Assembly: GCF_949987515.2 (NCBI RefSeq)
Contig: NC_082690.1
Coordinates: 101,182,400-101,246,399, forward strand
DNA length: 64,000 nucleotides
From: Delphinus delphis
Taxonomy: Eukaryota; Chordata; Mammalia; Artiodactyla; Delphinidae
Reading direction: 5' to 3'
The position numbers and the translations under genes are program-made. This document shows, piece after piece, positions 60,798 through 64,000 of the stretch. Position 1 is the stretch's first letter. Every line of letters begins with the position of its first letter. The notes beneath the pieces were generated by a model. The model saw only the letters and a list, made by a program, of their open reading frames with translations. It made no database searches and was not told where the DNA came from.

Positions 60798-61680
60798 TTT
60801 TTTTTTTAGAGTATAGTTGATTTACAATGTTGTGTTAGTTTTTGGTGTACAGCAAAGTGATTCAGATATATACATATATATATTCTTTTTCATATTCTTT
60901 TCCATTATAGTTTATCACAGGATATGGAATGTAGTTCCCTGGGCTATACAGTAGGGCCTTGTTGTTTATCTATTTTATATATAGTAGTTTGTATCTGCTA
61001 ATTCCAAACTCCTAATTTATTCCTCCGCCACCCCCTTTTCCCTTTGTTAACCATACGTTTGTTTTCTTTTTTTGGTGGGGGTTGTATCTGGTCTTAGTTG
61101 TGGCACGCGGGATCTTCGTTGCAGCGTGTGGGATCTTTCGTTGCGGCGCGGGGGCTTCTCTCTAGTTGTGGCGTGTGGGTTTTCCTCTCTGTAATTGTGG
61201 CGCACGGGCTCTGTGGTTTGCGGCACGCAGGCTCTCTACTTGAGGCGTGCGGGCTCAGTAGTTGTGGCGTGTGGGTTTAGTTGCCCCTCAGCATGTGGGA
61301 TCTTAGTTCCCCGACCAGGGATCGAACGTGTGTCCCCTGCATTGGAAAGTGGATTCTTTACCACTGGACCACAAGGGAAGTCCCCATAAGTTTGTTTTCT
61401 ATGTCTGTGGGTCTGGTTCTGTTTCATAAATAAGTTCATTTGTGTCATATTTTAGATTGCACATGTAAGTGATATCCTATGGTATTTGTCTGTCTCTTTC
61501 CGACTTACTTCACTTAGTATGATAATCTCTAGGCTAGTCCATGTTGCTGCAAATGGCATTGTTTCATTCTTTTTTATGGCTGAGTAATATTCTGTTGTGT
61601 ATATGTACCACGTCTTCTTTATCCATTCATCTGTCGATGGACATTTAGGTTGCTTGGCTATTGTAAATAGTGCTGAAGAG
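60798..61680 (-). mobile_element. L1 3' end, antisense, split by a SINE
   Basis: It has the same 3' UTR signature as the copy at 57.3 kb and extends into the ORF2 end (ttttatggctgagtaatatt). It is interrupted by a SINE at 61068-61383. Confidence 0.82.
61068..61383 (-). mobile_element. tRNA-derived SINE nested in an antisense L1
   Basis: TSD ccatacgtttgttttct / ccataagtttgttttct at 61051 and 61384. Confidence 0.9.
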
Positions 61681-63892
61681 CTGTGTTTTAACGTGTGAAT
61701 ATTGTGTGCTCTGATATTTATATTTGCCAGCAGGGTGTGTGTATTTCAATAAAATGATCTTGACAGATAAATAAATCAGTGATCACTGTCTGCATTTCTT
61801 TTCTGTGTTTCATTTCTTTTCTTCATTTCATTTCACAGTTATTAATGAGAATAAGTTTTGTTGTCTATAGTAGGGAGGCGTTAAAAACGGATCCTCTCTG
61901 GTTATCAAATCCACCAGGTAAGCCACCGGAGAGACCAAGCCTTAGTGAGACGGCAAAGTGCTCAGGTGGGTCTGAAGAATCTGAGAGCAGAGAGCAGAAC
62001 CCCCCCAAAGAAGAAATGGATGCGTGATAACATCTGAGGTGGTGTCACAGCAGAATCTCCCAGCCCCGCACCACGTGGGAGCAGCCGTGGGATTCTGTGC
62101 ACCCAGGGGTGGCCCCGAGGTGGCAGACAAAGCCAGTGAACTGCAGGCCTGCACAGGCTGATGGCCAGCAACAAGAGATGAGCTGGTGACAGGTGACATC
62201 AAGCACCAGACGTTCTCACCACACAAACCCCACCAAAGCCTTGGTTCTGAACAAGCCCCCCTGGAGGTTAGGCACAGCTCTGGACAGGAGAAGCCCCAAG
62301 GGGGCTGAGACTAGGTTTCTACCCCCTTAGCAGAGTGAAGGCTTGAGACTGAAATTACATTTTATTTTTGTTATTTTAGTTATCATATAAATATTATTAT
62401 TATATGTATTATGTATGTTTATATGTATATGTGATAAAACACATTACATATAAAATATATAGATATAAACTGTAACTATTTTAGTTATAAAAATAGAGAT
62501 AGATGATAAAGTTCTAGTTCGTTTCATGAACACCTGTGTTTGAGGCCCCTGCACCACCCTGATGGACGGAAAGTGATGTGGGTCCCAGAGGGGACAGCAT
62601 AGGCCGTGGGTGGAGGACGCAGGCCAGGGGCTCACCAGGCTCCTCTGGGTGAGACACCGCTGGGTCTCAGACTACGAGCCTGAAGGAGCCCGTGGTGGTC
62701 TTCTCTCCCCTTCCCTGTGCGTGCGGGACCACCGCAGCCCTGCAGAGCCTCTCGGCCAGCCAGCAGCAGAGCTGGGCCCTGACCCCCGTCTGCTGACCAC
62801 GTGGGCTTATGTCCCCCTGACGGGTGAGGGCAGGGCCGTCAGGCGCTGGGCAGAGGGACCTTGGCAGTGACCTGCCAAGTCCACAGTGGGCAGAAGCCCA
62901 GGGCAGGACAGACGTGGAGGGCAGGACCTGGTGACTCACTGCAGAGCAGAGAGCCTGAAGAATTCAGCAACCAAGTGCACAAGCTCCCTGGGAAAGGTCA
63001 GGAAGTGAATCGTGTCACATGCTGTCAACGCAAACCTGCTGCCCAAATCCCCAGAGCTGCCGGTAAAACGGAGGGGAAACCAGTTTCCACCCTGCAGAAC
63101 AGGGCCTTCCATCACCTTTATTGTCCCCACCCTTGGAGGGAGCTTCCCCCAGAGCCAAGAACCTGCTGGGGCTGCCAGGCCCCCGGTCTCAGGAAGGCCC
63201 ATCCCCAGCTCCCAGCCCCCAGGTTTCAGCTCCAGGAGCCTGCCTGGCTGGGGAGCCAAGAAAAGGCTCAGATCCTCAGCGGGTCGAAACCTGCCGCGGC
63301 CCACCCCTCCCTGAAACTCCAGAAACAGCAAAAGCCAGGTCACTTTATACCCGGGTACAACCCGCAACTGAGAGGTGGGTGTCGCGCTCACAGGATGCCA
63401 CTCCGCAGCCCACGTGAGCGTCTCGGTTGGCTACTGCCCTCTTCTGCGGGTTGAGGGACAACCTGCCCCTGGGAAGGTGATCAAGATCCCTGCACACATC
63501 AGATCCCCCATTCCTCACCCACCCCGACGCCTTCCCACTCCCACCTCCCCAGCCCTGTCATTCACCAACAACAACCCCTCCGCAGAGAACGTCAGTACCG
63601 GTGGGGAGAGAAGCACATCTATATCCAGGCGTTGGGCAGAAAGAGGAATGTAGTTGCCGAGGGGTTTATAATGGCAGAAAAACTGGAAACAATACAAGTG
63701 TCCATCAGAAAGGTACTGGTAACTTAAATTTTATTACATCCTGCAAACGCATACTCTGCAGCATGAAAAAAATCAACATCTGTAAGTGCCAAGGTTTAGA
63801 AAGATATCCAAGACGTATATTAAGTGGGAAAAGAGAGATCCAGAGCTGCGTATGTAGAATGATACTATTATGGGCTGGTTTTTCTTTCTTTC
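61681..63892. other. Intergenic, no gene seen
   Basis: AT-rich at 62.35-62.5 kb, GC-rich at 62.6-63.5 kb. The overlapping frames at 62.86-63.45 kb on both strands look compositional. Confidence 0.45.
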
Positions 63893-64000
63893 TGTTTTCT
63901 TTTTTTTTTTGCCACGCCGCGTGGCATGCAGGATCTTAGTTACCTGACCAGGGGTCGAACCTAAGCCCCCCGCATTGGAAGCATGGATTCTTAACCACTG
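63893..64000 (-). mobile_element. tRNA-derived SINE cut by the window end
   Basis: gccacgccgcgtggcatgc through ggattcttaaccactg. The head lies beyond the window. Confidence 0.85.

Noticed and set aside
62861..63454. 197-codon plus frame
   Set aside because: It is mirrored by a 151-codon minus frame, has low-complexity proline/serine content and no recognised domain.
48000..64000. Search for a secretoglobin gene (SCGB1A1), expected downstream of ASRGL1 by human gene order
   Set aside because: I saw no signal-peptide exon or secretoglobin core; it may lie beyond the window.

Overview
This is a window of mammalian nuclear DNA, very probably from a cetacean. About 28 copies or fragments of tRNA-derived SINEs of the CHR type are scattered through it. 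Their heads begin gggcttccctggtggcgcag, they carry a Pol III B-box-like ggttcgtgcccc, and they end in A-rich tails. Most of the young copies are flanked by perfect target-site duplications (TSDs), which points to recent activity. No bacterial, plasmid or CRISPR features were seen.

Only one intact protein-coding gene can be supported: ASRGL1 (isoaspartyl peptidase / L-asparaginase, an N-terminal nucleophile hydrolase), on the + strand. It has a GC-rich TATA-less promoter near 26.8-27.2 kb, a non-coding first exon ending at 27214, and six coding exons (27797-27989, 37202-37344, 38103-38248, 46121-46239, 47045-47155, 47550-47755). Every intron has GT-AG ends. The spliced reading frame is open for 305 residues, and the catalytic threonines are present.

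From 1 to 26.8 kb there is repeat-dominated intergenic DNA. It holds an antisense old L1 split by a solo LTR and a SINE (2.8-4.3 kb), a second probable solo LTR (6.4-6.8 kb), a hAT transposon split by an L1 tail (9.6-10.6 kb), and a 5'-truncated sense L1 (12.5-14.1 kb). A processed TOB1 retrocopy (16.35-18.99 kb) has its own TSD and three nested SINEs. An isolated L1 5' UTR abuts it directly (19.0-19.95 kb).

Within ASRGL1, intron 1 (about 9.2 kb of coding-to-coding distance) carries a decayed antisense endogenous-retrovirus pol region and a large, old antisense L1. Intron 3 carries hAT elements, SINEs and a lysine/arginine-rich degenerate reading frame of unknown origin. From 47.8 to 64 kb the sequence is intergenic, GC-rich at 50-56 kb, with L1 tails, SINEs and ancient MIR/L2-like repeats. 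I found no second gene there.

The most interesting structures are the TOB1 retrocopy placed exactly at the 5' start of an L1, a SINE lacking a TSD where that L1 is cut off, and a 4-residue-shorter linker just before the autocleavage threonine of ASRGL1. I did not see anything I would call a wholly new biological system.
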